From Stentor coeruleus (taxonomy: Eukaryota; Ciliophora; Heterotrichea; Heterotrichida; Stentoridae): DNA of 64,000 nucleotides. The stretch spans positions 1 through 64,000 of the forward strand of contig MPUH01000209.1 in assembly GCA_001970955.1 (NCBI GenBank), given 5' to 3'. Both the position numbers and the translations under genes were made by a program. Within the stretch, counting starts at the first letter, position 1. Each line of letters begins with the position of its first letter. The notes beneath the pieces are model-generated. The model was given only the letters and a program-made list of their open reading frames with translations. It was not told the origin of the DNA and ran no database searches. This document shows positions 12,464-22,480 of this stretch, one piece after another.

Positions 12464-13471
12464 TCAAGTATCACCTTCAATTCCAACACCAGCATTTTGA
12501 GTGTTTTTTTCATTAACTTCCTTTTCGAGTATTTCCATAGCCTTACAAAACTCTTCAAAATTAAGACTTTCATCAAGTTCAATCAATTCATCAACAATTC
12601 TCCCAACTTTTTCATAAGCATTTTCTGGTATCCTTGCCTCACTAACCGTATTTTTCGTTATACACCCTTTACTATCAGGACACAACAACATAAACAAATT
12701 CCTCAATTGTTGTTTTTTCGTTTTAGTCAAAAATTCTTTTGGTTTCCCACAATTAACAGCTGAATATACCATTTTTTTCTTTATAACATTAGGTTTGAAA
12801 GTATAAATTTCATTAAATCTGCTTATTTCTTACATTTTTTCCCTTTTCGAATCAAGTTTTTGTTTTATCGCCACTGCACTATTAAACAATTCTACGCATT
12901 TATCTGTTTTTTCTTTATTTTCCTTACTTTTTCCTTTATAATTATTAATTTTCGGTTTAAAAGTACAAGTGTTTTGATCGTCAATATCTTTTTTACGTTT
13001 TCTTGTGTATCCAGAACTTGCTGTCCGATTCCTCCCTACAAAAGGGGTGATTTTTGGTTTAAATGTTAAGTTTTTCATTTCACCATCGATCATGTTTTGT
13101 CTTTTAACTTGCATCATATTTTCTATTTTTTGTTTTATCATAAGTCCTTTTGTATAAAGAAATTCGCCGTAGTTTTGATTTGACTCAGATTTTCTATGAC
13201 AATTTAACGTGTTGCTTAGTTTTTTAGCATGACTTGTTATTGAAGATAGATTATTTGTAGTTTTTCCAAGCTCTTCTTCAATATATCGATCAAGGTTATC
13301 TTCGATATTTTTTATAAGAAACTGTTTCACCACATCTGATAGATTGAATTTCTTACAAAACTGTTCAGCGATATCTTCAGGTTCATCATGTTCATATATA
13401 GGAACATCTTCATTTCTTGTACTGTCTATTTTGACGTTTAATAACAAAATTACCCTAGGACCTTTTTCCAT
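12464..13471 (-). CDS. TFKP-repeat protein with degenerate EF-hand-like tail, one intron
   Basis: Starts at the ATG at 13471 (MEKGPRVILLLNVKID); codons further upstream lack an ATG. One 15-nt intron at 12819-12833 joins two frames into a 330-aa protein. The N-terminal part has a short strand-rich segment and an acidic helix region. The middle and C-terminal parts contain three spaced TFKP motifs (LTFKPKITPF, CTFKPKINNY, YTFKPNVIKK) embedded in basic sequence. The last 70 residues resemble a worn EF-hand pair (LFMLLCPDSKGCI and LNFEEFCKAM). Proteins with repeated TFKP motifs are common in ciliates and other ciliated protists and are often linked to cilia or the cortex, but no function is established. 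Family name is descriptive. Confidence 0.7.
12819..12833 (-). other. 15-nt intron in the TFKP-repeat gene
   Basis: The sense sequence is GTAAGAAATAAGCAG. Without removal the frame ends at REKM. With removal it continues IFNEIYTFKPNV, adding another copy of the protein's own repeat motif, which strongly supports the splice. Confidence 0.92.
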
Positions 13472-13523
13472 ATATAAATTTTTATATAACAATCATAGAA
13501 TATATAAATCTTTTATGGGTTAG

Positions 13524-13541
13524 CCAGGCCTATCGGCCTGG
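13524..13541. promoter_or_regulatory. GC-rich perfect hairpin between divergent genes
   Basis: CCAGGCC-TATC-GGCCTGG is a perfect 7-bp inverted repeat with a 4-base loop. It lies in the 122-bp gap between the divergent starts at 13471 and 13594. Its GC content is far above the surrounding DNA. It could be a protein-binding palindrome or a structured 5' leader, but no role is shown. Confidence 0.45.
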
Positions 13542-13593
13542 AAATTAAAATTACCATATTGAGAATTTTTTGGGTTTATGTATTATAACGAAT

Positions 13594-13968
13594 ATGGTAT
13601 ACCTTTTTTTAGCATTGGTTATTGGTTTAAGCGCTTTTGCTAAGGATTATCATGAGTTTTTACAAGAACTTAGTGATGATGAGAAAGAGTCTGGATTTTT
13701 TGTTGTTGAAGATGAGGAGCTGCAACTGGATAGTGATGATTTAGATGAAGTCACTGGGTCTATGTATTTTTTCTTACAAACTTTGATGGAGCAAGAAGAA
13801 GATGATTTAACTTTTGAAGAGATTAATACGGACGATGAAGTTTTAGACTCGATTTTTTATGAAGAAGAAGAAAGTTTGGATGCTGATGAGCTTTTTGATG
13901 AACCTGTGGAAACTGGTGAAGCTAAAGGTTTAGAAGGGATATTTGATGGAGCATTATGGGAAATCTAA
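13594..13968 (+). CDS. Small, very acidic secreted protein
   Basis: A 124-aa protein from the ATG at 13594 (MVYLFLALVIGLSAFA). The first 16 residues form a typical signal peptide ending in SAFA before KDYHEF. Codons upstream are in frame but lack an ATG, and starting here puts the signal peptide at the terminus. The mature part is dominated by Asp and Glu in runs such as EEDDLTFEEINTDDE and has few basic residues, no cysteine and no known domain. A secreted or compartment-lumen calcium-binding or spacer protein is plausible, for example in an extrusome or the Ca store, but this is a guess from composition. It is divergent from the TFKP-repeat gene with 122 bp between. Confidence 0.65.
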   Translation: MVYLFLALVIGLSAFAKDYHEFLQELSDDEKESGFFVVEDEELQLDSDDLDEVTGSMYFFLQTLMEQEEDDLTFEEINTDDEVLDSIFYEEEESLDADELFDEPVETGEAKGLEGIFDGALWEI

Positions 13969-13984
13969 TAACCAAAAAGTTGAT

Positions 13985-14470
13985 TAAATTATATTACTTG
14001 TGAAAGTGTTTGGGAAAGTCATGTCTTGAAGTTTCTTATTAGCTGTTTTGGTTTTGTTTCTTGTTGGTATAGAGTTTTCTTGTGGATGATATTCTTAAAC
14101 ACTGAAGACAATCTGTTTCTGAACCTGTGAAAACTTTTCTCATATTTTTGTATATAAAAAATCCTTAAAATTTAGCTTTTCCCTGTAAAATTTATATTTT
14201 CTCATAGGAGTCTTGGATTTACTAGTAATTGATTTAGACCTTTCAGGTATTTTTGATTTTTTAGTCAATTTTTTATAGTTTCCAACAATTTTATAGTCAT
14301 CTGATACTTGCAACCTAATTCCTTACGGGAAATATCGAAGCCAGACTGAAATTTGAGTTTATGAGTATCTGTTTATATGCTCTAATTCGACCCCTGCATT
14401 AAAATATGTTAACACCAAACTTATTATTAAAGTAACTATTTTCTCAAATGATATGATTTCATTCCTATAT
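13985..14470 (-). pseudogene. Probable relic of a small basic protein gene
   Basis: On the minus strand this stretch keeps several coding-like runs in neighbouring frames: one with VTLIISLVLTYFNAGVELEH, then KFQSGFDISRKELGC, then KKLTKKSKIPERSKSITSK. Each is longer than expected by chance in such AT-rich DNA, but they are separated by stops and frame changes that 15-nt introns do not explain. The product would have had a hydrophobic N-terminal stretch followed by lysine-rich sequence. I do not recognise the family. The rest of 13969-14842 shows no gene. Confidence 0.35.
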
Positions 14471-14842
14471 TTTATACAAAAATGCATAATCTACTAAGAT
14501 TTTTAAATTCTTCCAATAAAGCTAAAGTTTATTTCATATGCTGATATCCAATATTATTTAAACTAATACCATAAGTTTTAATCTATTAAGAAAGTTTCTG
14601 TTTTCATCAGAATTCAAAACTCCTCTGATTTTTCATATAACATAAATTTTTCTTTATAGTTTTCTAAACATAAATATCCCATTACTATCTTATTCTAAAG
14701 ACTAAACCTTCAAATTCATTTACCATTAACCCACAATAATTATTATCTATTTAAACACATTCGATGATTTATCAACTAATATCAAATATAAAATACTAAA
14801 TTCAAATAAAATTACAATTTCCAATCTCTCTAAATATTTTAT

Positions 14843-16210
14843 CTAATTACTTTGGGTGAAAGGCTTCAAAGTTGTTTCTAAATTAATCGGTTCCCCTAAA
14901 AGTTTCTCATACAAGCTCAAAACATCTTCACAAGCGCTTTCAAAATGCGATGTAGCATCATAACTCTTAGAAACATAAAGATTATCTCTTCTTCCATCTT
15001 CAACTGGTTCATAAGTATCATAAACCTTAACAAACGACGTCATTATATCCCCAAGGAAATTAAAAGCTGGCTGAAGCTCTGCTTCAGGTGATTCAGTTTC
15101 AATCTGTGTGCTACAAATAGCAATATAATACCCTTCAGAACACACACAATGTGAGCTACTAACAAAGCTTACATAAATATCATTATTCCTTCCAGTTTGT
15201 CTTTGAGGTATAATAATTTGCCCAGAAGGCATATTATCAGCATCAGTAATAGAATGATTTAATATGCATATAGCTCTTATAACTTTTCCTGTTGACCTAA
15301 CTTTACCTAAATTTATAGCATAAGATGGGTCACATAATATAATTGGTGCACGGGCAATTTCATCACCTGAACGAACCCCACGTACTTTACCATCTTCATC
15401 AAAAAGTATTTCATCAATATTTTTACTTAGCATATAAGTCCCACCAAATATAGCACTTAAACGAGAAAAACCTTCAGCTATACCACCAATACCATATACT
15501 GGATATAAGAAAGGAGAATTTCCATATAAACCAATACTATCCATATATAATCTAACTTTTTGTAAAGCATCATGAGCAGGACGATTTAAACAGTCATCAT
15601 TTGTATATAAAGCTATAGCATGGACTATAAAGTCTATAGTATTTTCTTCTAAACTAAAAGCAGCTAATGCTTGTCTAAATGGAACTGTTTTCAAATCAAG
15701 ATTTTTATGAGTTTTTGCATCAGTAGGGTCGTAATTCTGAACAAATTTAAAGAACTTTTTACACCTGCGCTTTTCTAGCATACCCATCAGGTCTGATTTT
15801 AAAGCTTCAGTATCGGTTGCAGGGACTTTATGAACTTTTGGCTTTGCTTTGCTAAAAATACCCCCAGCGCTCATTTGCATGACAAAGCTTCCATCAATAC
15901 ATTTCCATTCTAGATTATTAGCCACTGTTTCTGTATGAAGAATAAGCTTTACTAGTTTACCATTGGCCATTGTGAATTTGGGGATTAAATCAACATTCCA
16001 ATCTCTGTTAGCTCCAAGATGTGATGGAGGCTCAACACCTGGATAAAACATATTGTAGAGGTTTGTGAGGTTTAATGAAGCTGTCTCACCACCATAGAAA
16101 TTGTTTCTGTCTAAGTGTAAGACTTTACGTCCATGAGCTGATAAAAGACCTGACAGAATACATTCAGTGAGTCCAGTTCCGAGTACGATTACGTCGTATG
16201 CTTCATCCAT
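14843..16210 (-). CDS. GDI1: Rab GDP dissociation inhibitor (GDI)
   Basis: A 455-aa protein of normal GDI length. The N-terminal dinucleotide-fold signature is present (YDVIVLGTGLTECILSGLLS), followed by the family motifs LDRNNFYGGETASL and the Rab-binding region IPKFTMANGKLV. The block YMDSIGLYGNSPFLYPVYGI and the following GIAEGFSRLSAIFGGTY are highly typical of GDI and are less typical of the related Rab escort protein, which is longer. GDI extracts GDP-bound, prenylated Rab proteins from membranes and recycles them through the cytosol. A Rab GTPase is encoded 16 kb away at 31.9-32.5 kb, but there is no sign that the two are co-regulated. There is no intron, and the frame is intact from ATG to stop. 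Confidence 0.97.
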   Translation of the reverse strand: MDEAYDVIVLGTGLTECILSGLLSAHGRKVLHLDRNNFYGGETASLNLTNLYNMFYPGVEPPSHLGANRDWNVDLIPKFTMANGKLVKLILHTETVANNLEWKCIDGSFVMQMSAGGIFSKAKPKVHKVPATDTEALKSDLMGMLEKRRCKKFFKFVQNYDPTDAKTHKNLDLKTVPFRQALAAFSLEENTIDFIVHAIALYTNDDCLNRPAHDALQKVRLYMDSIGLYGNSPFLYPVYGIGGIAEGFSRLSAIFGGTYMLSKNIDEILFDEDGKVRGVRSGDEIARAPIILCDPSYAINLGKVRSTGKVIRAICILNHSITDADNMPSGQIIIPQRQTGRNNDIYVSFVSSSHCVCSEGYYIAICSTQIETESPEAELQPAFNFLGDIMTSFVKVYDTYEPVEDGRRDNLYVSKSYDATSHFESACEDVLSLYEKLLGEPINLETTLKPFTQSN

Positions 16211-16996
16211 TTTAGTTTTATTTAATCCACAAATTCAAAGTTCCTAAGTAAATTATGAGCTTTTTGGATTTAAAGGGTATGTGCTGGTTAGATGGACCAT
16301 TAGAGATAAGGGTTTGGATTATCTTAGAAAAAAATTGGGGATTTTTTTTAACATGCTTTTTATACTTGAAATAGGATAAAAAGGAAGAAAGATTATTTTT
16401 GGATAAGAATTTGTTTGAAATTAAAGGCTTTTAGGTTGTGGATTATGATTTAAAGGAAGATGATGAAGATTTTAGGCTACTAAATGCGAGAATTCGAAAG
16501 AAAATTTCTTGATTATGGATGTAGAATTATTGGAATAGGGTAGCTTTGTTGAATTAGATCAGGAGGATAGGTTTAATATATTAGGGTGTTAAAATGTTTG
16601 GGAATAGGAACAGAGATATTGATAAAGGCTATGGGAACTTGGAGATGGTCAATTTTATATAAGAAAACTCAAAGAAGTCTTACAATAATGATATCATTTT
16701 AGATGATATTTGCTTTTTTTATTGACTTGATTAGAAAGTAATCTGATAAAAAGCGTAATAAATCAAACAATACAACTTAATTTATAAATATCAACTACTA
16801 TTTAATCATAATCAATAAAATAACTACTTTACCACAAAAATATCACAAATTATCCTAAAAAATCCTTATCTTAATCTTAACCCAAATCATATCACTATAT
16901 AAAATATCATATTTTCTATACTATCACATAAAGAATACATTTTTTAATACACAAAAGAAATTTCGGCAAAATAATTTCTATCCTCTAAGCTTATAC
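16211..16996. other. Intergenic stretch, G-rich then C-rich
   Basis: The left part, next to the GDI start, is G-rich on the + strand and the right part turns C-rich towards the next gene. No gene or RNA seen. Confidence 0.65.
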
Positions 16997-18238
16997 TTAA
17001 AAGGGTGCATTTCTATTATAATTGAAAGATTGGCCTGAGCTTTTTTTCGCATTGTCAAAAGGTGCTGCTTTCATAGGCTGTGGGGTCCTTGACTGCGAAT
17101 CACTTCCAAAGAACTTCACCATATTTTCCTCATAAGAGTTCCCATTAGAAATAATAGAACTGTTATTTTTAAGTATCTGTTGTGCACTTTTTTGCAATAA
17201 AGCTTTTTCATCAATCATATTCCTATTAAGTTTCTTTTCATTCTCAGAAAGTTTATAATTCATCATCTGCACATCATTCCACACTGCCTTTTGTGTTGAA
17301 AGCTCTTCAGAGTACTGAGCTTTTTCCAACCTTTTCTGCCTTTCCCTTTCTTGTTCAAGTTTCATACTTTCTTCTATTCTCCTTTTATGTTCCTCAGCTT
17401 GTCTTCTTTGTTCATCTAAACCCATTTGCCTCATCCTTTCTTTATCTTCCATTTGTTGTCTAAGAACATTATTCGTATTTCTTATATTCATTTGCCTTAA
17501 ATTCCTTTCATATTCTTCTTTTTGAGCAAGTAAAGCATTTTGTTCAGCAACACTTTTTTCAATCCATTGAGCTCTTTCTAGATCTTTTGTATCACGAGAC
17601 ATGTATTGATTTAATCGATCAGCATTTGATGATTGATGTTCTGAAAGCTTTTGATAATAATTACGATAATTTTGTTCACGTTGTTCTTCACGAGCTTTAC
17701 GTTGACGCATAAGTTCAAGGTCGTAAAGTTTTTCTTGTTGTTCTGCGGATTTTTTCATGTTTTCTTGTTCTCTTTTGAAGTTGAGGACTTGTTGTTGTTC
17801 CATTGTCCATCTTTCCCTTGCTTCTTTTTTCCTACGTTCTTCAGCTTCGAGTTCGAATTTAACTCTTGCGAGATGTTCTTGTTCTTCACGATATTTACGG
17901 TCTCGCTCTTCTTGTTCTCTTTGTCTTATAAGACTTTGATGAGATATGTAATCATCAGCCATTTGTTTTTTTAGTTGGACTTCTTGGTTTTTCTTCATTT
18001 CCTCTTGTTGTTTAAAGTAATTAACTCTTTGGGAAACTTCTTGGGCTTCAACTTGCTTATATGAAAGCTCATCTTTTTTCTGAATATCTCGTAACTGCTG
18101 TTGGAATAAGAGATCCTTTCGATAGCCGTCCTTTTCTACGACACGGTTTTGACGTTCTTCATATTCCCTTTGTTTGTTTAGATCTGATTGCTTTTGGATA
18201 ATCATCCCCCATTCGTCTACTGGTCTTCGATAAGCCAT
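16997..18238 (-). CDS. Glu/Gln/Arg-rich coiled-coil protein
   Basis: A 413-aa protein starting MAYRRPVDEWGMIIQKQ. Residues about 15-350 are almost continuous charged coiled coil rich in Arg, Glu, Gln and Lys (for example REQEERDRKYREEQEHLARV). A short Ser/Asn-rich tail includes SRTPQPMKAAPF. It resembles the trichohyalin-plectin-homology type of coiled coil found in many ciliary and cortical proteins. No catalytic domain is seen. A structural role in cilia, basal bodies or cortex fits the composition, but coiled coils look alike and no orthologue can be named. It lies between two other minus-strand genes. Confidence 0.7.
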   Translation of the reverse strand: MAYRRPVDEWGMIIQKQSDLNKQREYEERQNRVVEKDGYRKDLLFQQQLRDIQKKDELSYKQVEAQEVSQRVNYFKQQEEMKKNQEVQLKKQMADDYISHQSLIRQREQEERDRKYREEQEHLARVKFELEAEERRKKEARERWTMEQQQVLNFKREQENMKKSAEQQEKLYDLELMRQRKAREEQREQNYRNYYQKLSEHQSSNADRLNQYMSRDTKDLERAQWIEKSVAEQNALLAQKEEYERNLRQMNIRNTNNVLRQQMEDKERMRQMGLDEQRRQAEEHKRRIEESMKLEQERERQKRLEKAQYSEELSTQKAVWNDVQMMNYKLSENEKKLNRNMIDEKALLQKSAQQILKNNSSIISNGNSYEENMVKFFGSDSQSRTPQPMKAAPFDNAKKSSGQSFNYNRNAPF

Positions 18239-19033
18239 TTATTATTAGGTTTTTTGATTAGATTTTGGTTTAGTTTATGTTTAATCAGCTAATAAGGTAG
18301 TAAGTAAAGTGAAATATGATATTTTTTTATTATAACGGAAGGGGTTTTATATGAATAAATAAGGTGGATGATTTGAAGAGAAAAAATTATCAAAGAGAAT
18401 AGGATATATTTTAATATTGATAGAAATATATAAATAGAATTTATATTAGGTTTAGTTTAGAAGATTTTTAGTGTATGGGTATTACTTTTAAGAGTAGATA
18501 TGTTGTGGGGGTTACTTGAAGGAATGTTTGGTTTTTGTTGTAAAATAATTTTATTGTGTACTGAATTATTTTAGTTTTTAGTTAGTTTTTTATATGGTAT
18601 TTTTGATAATTTTTATCAGAGTTGTGCAAATGACATTTTATAATTAGATTATTTTTATGCTAATGCTTATTTCAGTCGTATTATTTAATGTGTGATATAC
18701 AGGGATTATTTTCAATCAAGCAATTAGTATTAGTTAGGAATTATCGCTTGACTATTGCTCTTGTTATTCAATCAAGTAATAAAACTTTATTTATTTTTTA
18801 CAACAGTACTTCTTTACAATAAAAAATAATCCATCTCAGTATTTATTTCACCCAACAAAAAAACCCATTTTATATACACAAAAATCCATTATCATCCTTA
18901 AAAATCCTTCTATCTAAATTCCCATAAACCAGTTCACATTTTTTCAACCCATTCTCACACAACCACGCATCTATCAACCAAACCTATTTCCTTAAAAATC
19001 TCACCACAAAAAAATCATCTTTATATCTTATTA
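18239..19033. other. Intergenic stretch, G-rich then C-rich
   Basis: About 800 bases between two minus-strand coiled-coil genes. The left half is G-rich on + and the right third is C-rich. The motif TTCAATCAAG occurs twice (near 18712 and 18766). No gene seen. Confidence 0.65.
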
Positions 19034-20977
19034 CTATACTTGAACTTCTCTTATTGGAAAAGAGTCGCCTAAATCCTTATTCCTCTTCACCAGCCTCCTA
19101 ATCTCATAATTCTGATCCTGTATAACTTTCTCAAAATACCCAACCGTATTCAAATGTTCCTCCTTCCATTTTTCACTAACTTTTTCCTGTGCTTTAAACA
19201 ACTCAAAAGCTTTTTCCTCACTTTCTCTTTGCCTATCCCTAGCATCTTGCATTTGTTTTTCTAAAACATTAATTTTATTCCCATATGCTTCTTTAGTATC
19301 TTCAACTTTAAAATACATTTCTTCTCTTAAAATATTCAACTCATTAATCAAATTATCACGTTCACGAGCCATATCATCATTTTGACTTTCTAATCTTTTA
19401 AACTCATCTTTTATACGTTTCAATGAAGCTTTTAAACTATCATTTTCTCTTATCATTGATGAAAACTGAGACTCTAAATTTTTTTTCATCCTTTCCCATT
19501 CAGTTCTTTCATAGACTAATGATGATGTTTGGGTTTCAAGTATACGTTTTTCGCTTAGCCTAGTTTCTTCTAATTCTCGCATATGTTTTTCATAATCTTT
19601 AAGTCTGGATTCCATACGTTTTTTTTCATCTTCAAGAATTTCTTCTGATTTATTAAGATCTTTAGTTAATGTTGAAATTTCTCGTGCTGCTCTTTCATAA
19701 TTTATTTGAGCTGTATGGAGCTTGTTTTGAGTTTCAGTTATTTCTTCATCTCGACGAGCTAGGATTCCTTTGTGTTTGTTTTTTATAGAGTCTAATAAGT
19801 TTTCATATTTGTTTTTTTGGTCGTGCAATTCGGTTTTTATGGAGTCTTGGAGTTTTTCAATGGTTTTGAGATATTGCTGTTCTTTTAGGGAGATACGGTC
19901 ACGTTCTAGCATTGCTTCTTCAACTTTTTGTTTGCTTTCTCGGACTAGGTTGCTAACGGATTCTTCTTTTTGTTGGTAGTTAGCGATTTTTTGTTCGTAG
20001 TCTTCCATTATTTTTAACATTGTATCACATTCTGTTCTTATGCTTTCGAATTCACGCTTGTAGTGGAATGCTTGTTCTTTAGCTTCTTCTAATTCTCGTT
20101 CTTGTATCATGCTTTTGTTTACTATTTCTTTTTCTCTTATTGATATATTATGTGCATCTTGGACTAGGATTTCGATTTCTTCAGTTTTTTTCGACTCCAT
20201 TTCTTCATAAGCTTTTTTGAAAAACTGCGACTGTTGCTGTAATATTTTGATTTCATTTTGCTGTTTTGTGATTTCTGTTATTTGTTGTTCCCTTTCTCTT
20301 TCTAGCACTGCTAATCTTTCGCTTGTTTTTTTCAGTTTGTCTTCAGCGATTTCTTTTAACGCCCTGATTTCTTCATCTGCAATTTGAAGGTTCCTATAAT
20401 CTGTATTCAAAGCTTTACTTTGAGCCATACATTGTTCAGCTATATCATCTCTATCTCTAGCAACAACTTCTAATTGTTCACATCTACGTTTATAAGTATC
20501 TAATTGTTCTAATAAAATTGTATTCTCAGTAGACAAAAGGTCTAATCTTTCTTGTAGTTCATTTTTTTCTTCAAGGTGAAACCCAACACCCATATACCCA
20601 CCATCTAAAGATTTTTTTTCTCTTTCAAGCATTTCTCGCCATTTTCGATCCATTTCATCTCGCAATGCTGTGTTTTCAGCCGTTAATTTTTTCGCAGCTT
20701 CAACTAATTCTTCTGAGTTTTGCCTCGCTCGATCAAGATTGGTCTCTAACTCATGAATCCTGTTATCATAAGCTAAAAGTAAAGGGGACATAAACACTGC
20801 ATTTGCCGCCCATGGAGGAATGAGCTCATCAATAGGAAGTTCACTAAGTTTAAAACCATCCCTAGAAGAACCAAGTTGTAGCCTTCTAATCTCTCTATTA
20901 AGTCTCTGGTTTAAGTCTTTCAGGTCTTCATTTTCTCTCTTTAAACTCAAAAAATGTTCTTTCGTAAACTCTTCCAT
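19034..20977 (-). CDS. SCLT1-like long coiled-coil protein (candidate basal-body distal appendage)
   Basis: A 647-aa protein that is coiled coil over nearly its whole length, from MEEFTKEHFLSLKRENEDL onward, with a non-coiled island at about 40-70 (ELIPPWAANAVFMSPLLLAY). That island and the next helix, where a PLLLAYDNRI-type segment precedes a heptad-rich stretch, recall the start of SCLT1, where a PLVTEYDKHL segment precedes coiled coil. SCLT1 is a distal-appendage protein that docks basal bodies to membrane and is needed for ciliogenesis, a role that would suit a heavily ciliated cell. The match is to one short region plus overall layout, so other centrosomal coiled coils remain possible. 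Its start lies only 41 bp downstream of the stop of the carboxypeptidase-like gene on the same strand. Confidence 0.5.
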   Translation of the reverse strand: MEEFTKEHFLSLKRENEDLKDLNQRLNREIRRLQLGSSRDGFKLSELPIDELIPPWAANAVFMSPLLLAYDNRIHELETNLDRARQNSEELVEAAKKLTAENTALRDEMDRKWREMLEREKKSLDGGYMGVGFHLEEKNELQERLDLLSTENTILLEQLDTYKRRCEQLEVVARDRDDIAEQCMAQSKALNTDYRNLQIADEEIRALKEIAEDKLKKTSERLAVLEREREQQITEITKQQNEIKILQQQSQFFKKAYEEMESKKTEEIEILVQDAHNISIREKEIVNKSMIQERELEEAKEQAFHYKREFESIRTECDTMLKIMEDYEQKIANYQQKEESVSNLVRESKQKVEEAMLERDRISLKEQQYLKTIEKLQDSIKTELHDQKNKYENLLDSIKNKHKGILARRDEEITETQNKLHTAQINYERAAREISTLTKDLNKSEEILEDEKKRMESRLKDYEKHMRELEETRLSEKRILETQTSSLVYERTEWERMKKNLESQFSSMIRENDSLKASLKRIKDEFKRLESQNDDMARERDNLINELNILREEMYFKVEDTKEAYGNKINVLEKQMQDARDRQRESEEKAFELFKAQEKVSEKWKEEHLNTVGYFEKVIQDQNYEIRRLVKRNKDLGDSFPIREVQV

Positions 20978-21018
20978 TTATTTTTATTTTCAAATTCTAA
21001 GGTTTTATATATTATGCA

Positions 21019-22068
21019 TTATTCACAACTATTCATAATCCAATTCGCTACACTTTGAGCTTCATCCCATCTAGCTTCCATAGATTTAGAGTTCAACAAC
21101 GTAATGACAATATACATTTTCCCTCTAACTGCTGTAGCCAAACATGGTCCTGCATTATCAGTAACTCCTGTTTTAATCCCTTCAAACCCTTTAACCAACA
21201 ATTTATTAGTATTTTCCCATGTGACCTTATTCGTTAATCCATTTACATTAGTAATCTCAGCATTATGAACTTTAGTAGATACAATCCTTCTGAAAATTGG
21301 GTCTTTTAAAGATATACAGCTTAGTTTACATACATCTCTTGCACAACTTACGTTTTTTTTAAACACTAAACCATGTGGATTAGCATAATATGTTGTATAA
21401 AGATTCATAATTCTAGCGTATTTGTTCATTTCACATATAAATTGTTTTAATGGTTTTGATGTCAATGGGTTCAAAGCTGCGCCGAAATGTTCAGCTAAAG
21501 CCCAGGCAGCATCATTTCCTGAAGGTAGCATCAAACCATATAATAAATCTAAAACTCCAATACTTTGTCCTTCTTTTAAATCAGCGGATGTTCCAGTTTG
21601 TTTAGAAGCCTTAGCTGAAATCCGCACTTTGTCTTCTAAGCTGCAAAGGCCTCGTTCGATTATTTTTATACATACCCAACAGGTCATAATTTTCGTTAAA
21701 CTTGCGATTTCTTTTACTTCAATATCTTTAAAGCCGTGGAGTACTCGACCTGTATTACCCTCAACAACACACCAATTAGAAGCGGATATTATTGGAATGG
21801 ATGAGTTGATGAGGAATTTACGAGTTTCTGAAGGTGAACGTGAGGTTTTAGGCACTGAAGTTTTTAGAGAACGGATTGAGTTTGACCTTGAATATGTTGG
21901 ATGAGGATTTAAAGGCTTTTTATTAGCAATCAAAGACTCGATCAGTTGAGTTGATGGCAGAGGTGGTCTGCGAGATTTTAACATCATCTTAGGAGTTTCC
22001 ATCACAATTCTATTTTTGTGATTATTTTCATCGAAAAGATCTCGCATGATAATTTTAATCAATGCCAT
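21019..22068 (-). CDS. D-alanyl-D-alanine carboxypeptidase-like serine hydrolase (peptidase S11)
   Basis: A 349-aa protein with all three penicillin-binding motifs in the right order and spacing: SxxK (S123-L-T-K126), SxN (S183-G-N185) and KTG (K299-T-G301). In bacteria this family trims the terminal D-alanine of cell-wall peptides. A ciliate has no peptidoglycan, so the enzyme may act on bacterial wall peptides from food or have taken on another substrate. There is an N-terminal extension of about 90 residues, basic and Ser/Pro-rich, with no signal peptide, so the site of action is unclear. The family is bacterial by origin, and the gene probably came by horizontal transfer, although base composition and codon use match the neighbours. 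Its stop is 41 bp from the next start. Confidence 0.88.
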   Translation of the reverse strand: MALIKIIMRDLFDENNHKNRIVMETPKMMLKSRRPPLPSTQLIESLIANKKPLNPHPTYSRSNSIRSLKTSVPKTSRSPSETRKFLINSSIPIISASNWCVVEGNTGRVLHGFKDIEVKEIASLTKIMTCWVCIKIIERGLCSLEDKVRISAKASKQTGTSADLKEGQSIGVLDLLYGLMLPSGNDAAWALAEHFGAALNPLTSKPLKQFICEMNKYARIMNLYTTYYANPHGLVFKKNVSCARDVCKLSCISLKDPIFRRIVSTKVHNAEITNVNGLTNKVTWENTNKLLVKGFEGIKTGVTDNAGPCLATAVRGKMYIVITLLNSKSMEARWDEAQSVANWIMNSCE

Positions 22069-22480
22069 ATAATTATCACTGATAACATTTTCACTTTTTT
22101 TTTCAGATTTTATAGTCTAATTATCTAATCTTCCAAATAAACATTTTCTTTATTATTTTTCACATAAAATTCTATGAACTTATAACCCAAAACCAAATCA
22201 TAAGTTNAAAACCAAATCATAAGTTTTAATATTTTCTATATACCCTCATAACTTATTCAATAAAATCTCCAAACGCAAAAAAAAAAAATTACTTTATAAC
22301 CTATCATATAATAAAACCTACTCATTTTACAGATAAAAAAATACTCAATATGTAATTATTAATCATATAAACATCACAATATTTTTTTCATTTAACATCT
22401 CCTTAATTTCTACATAATTTCAAAAATTACCTTTAAAACTATACTATCTTAAGTCTAAATACTAAAATTATTAAAGATAA
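22069..22480. other. Divergent promoter region with one assembly duplication
   Basis: Space between the divergent carboxypeptidase-like gene and the next + gene. An 18-base sequence is repeated on the two sides of the N at 22207. The right part is rich in A and C. No gene seen. Confidence 0.7.

Noticed and set aside
17651-17974. Open frames antisense to the coiled-coil gene
   Set aside because: Shadows produced by the biased codon use of the Glu/Arg/Gln-rich coiled coil on the other strand.
21422-21904. 160-codon + strand frame inside the carboxypeptidase-like gene
   Set aside because: Antisense to a gene with intact catalytic motifs and has no domain of its own.
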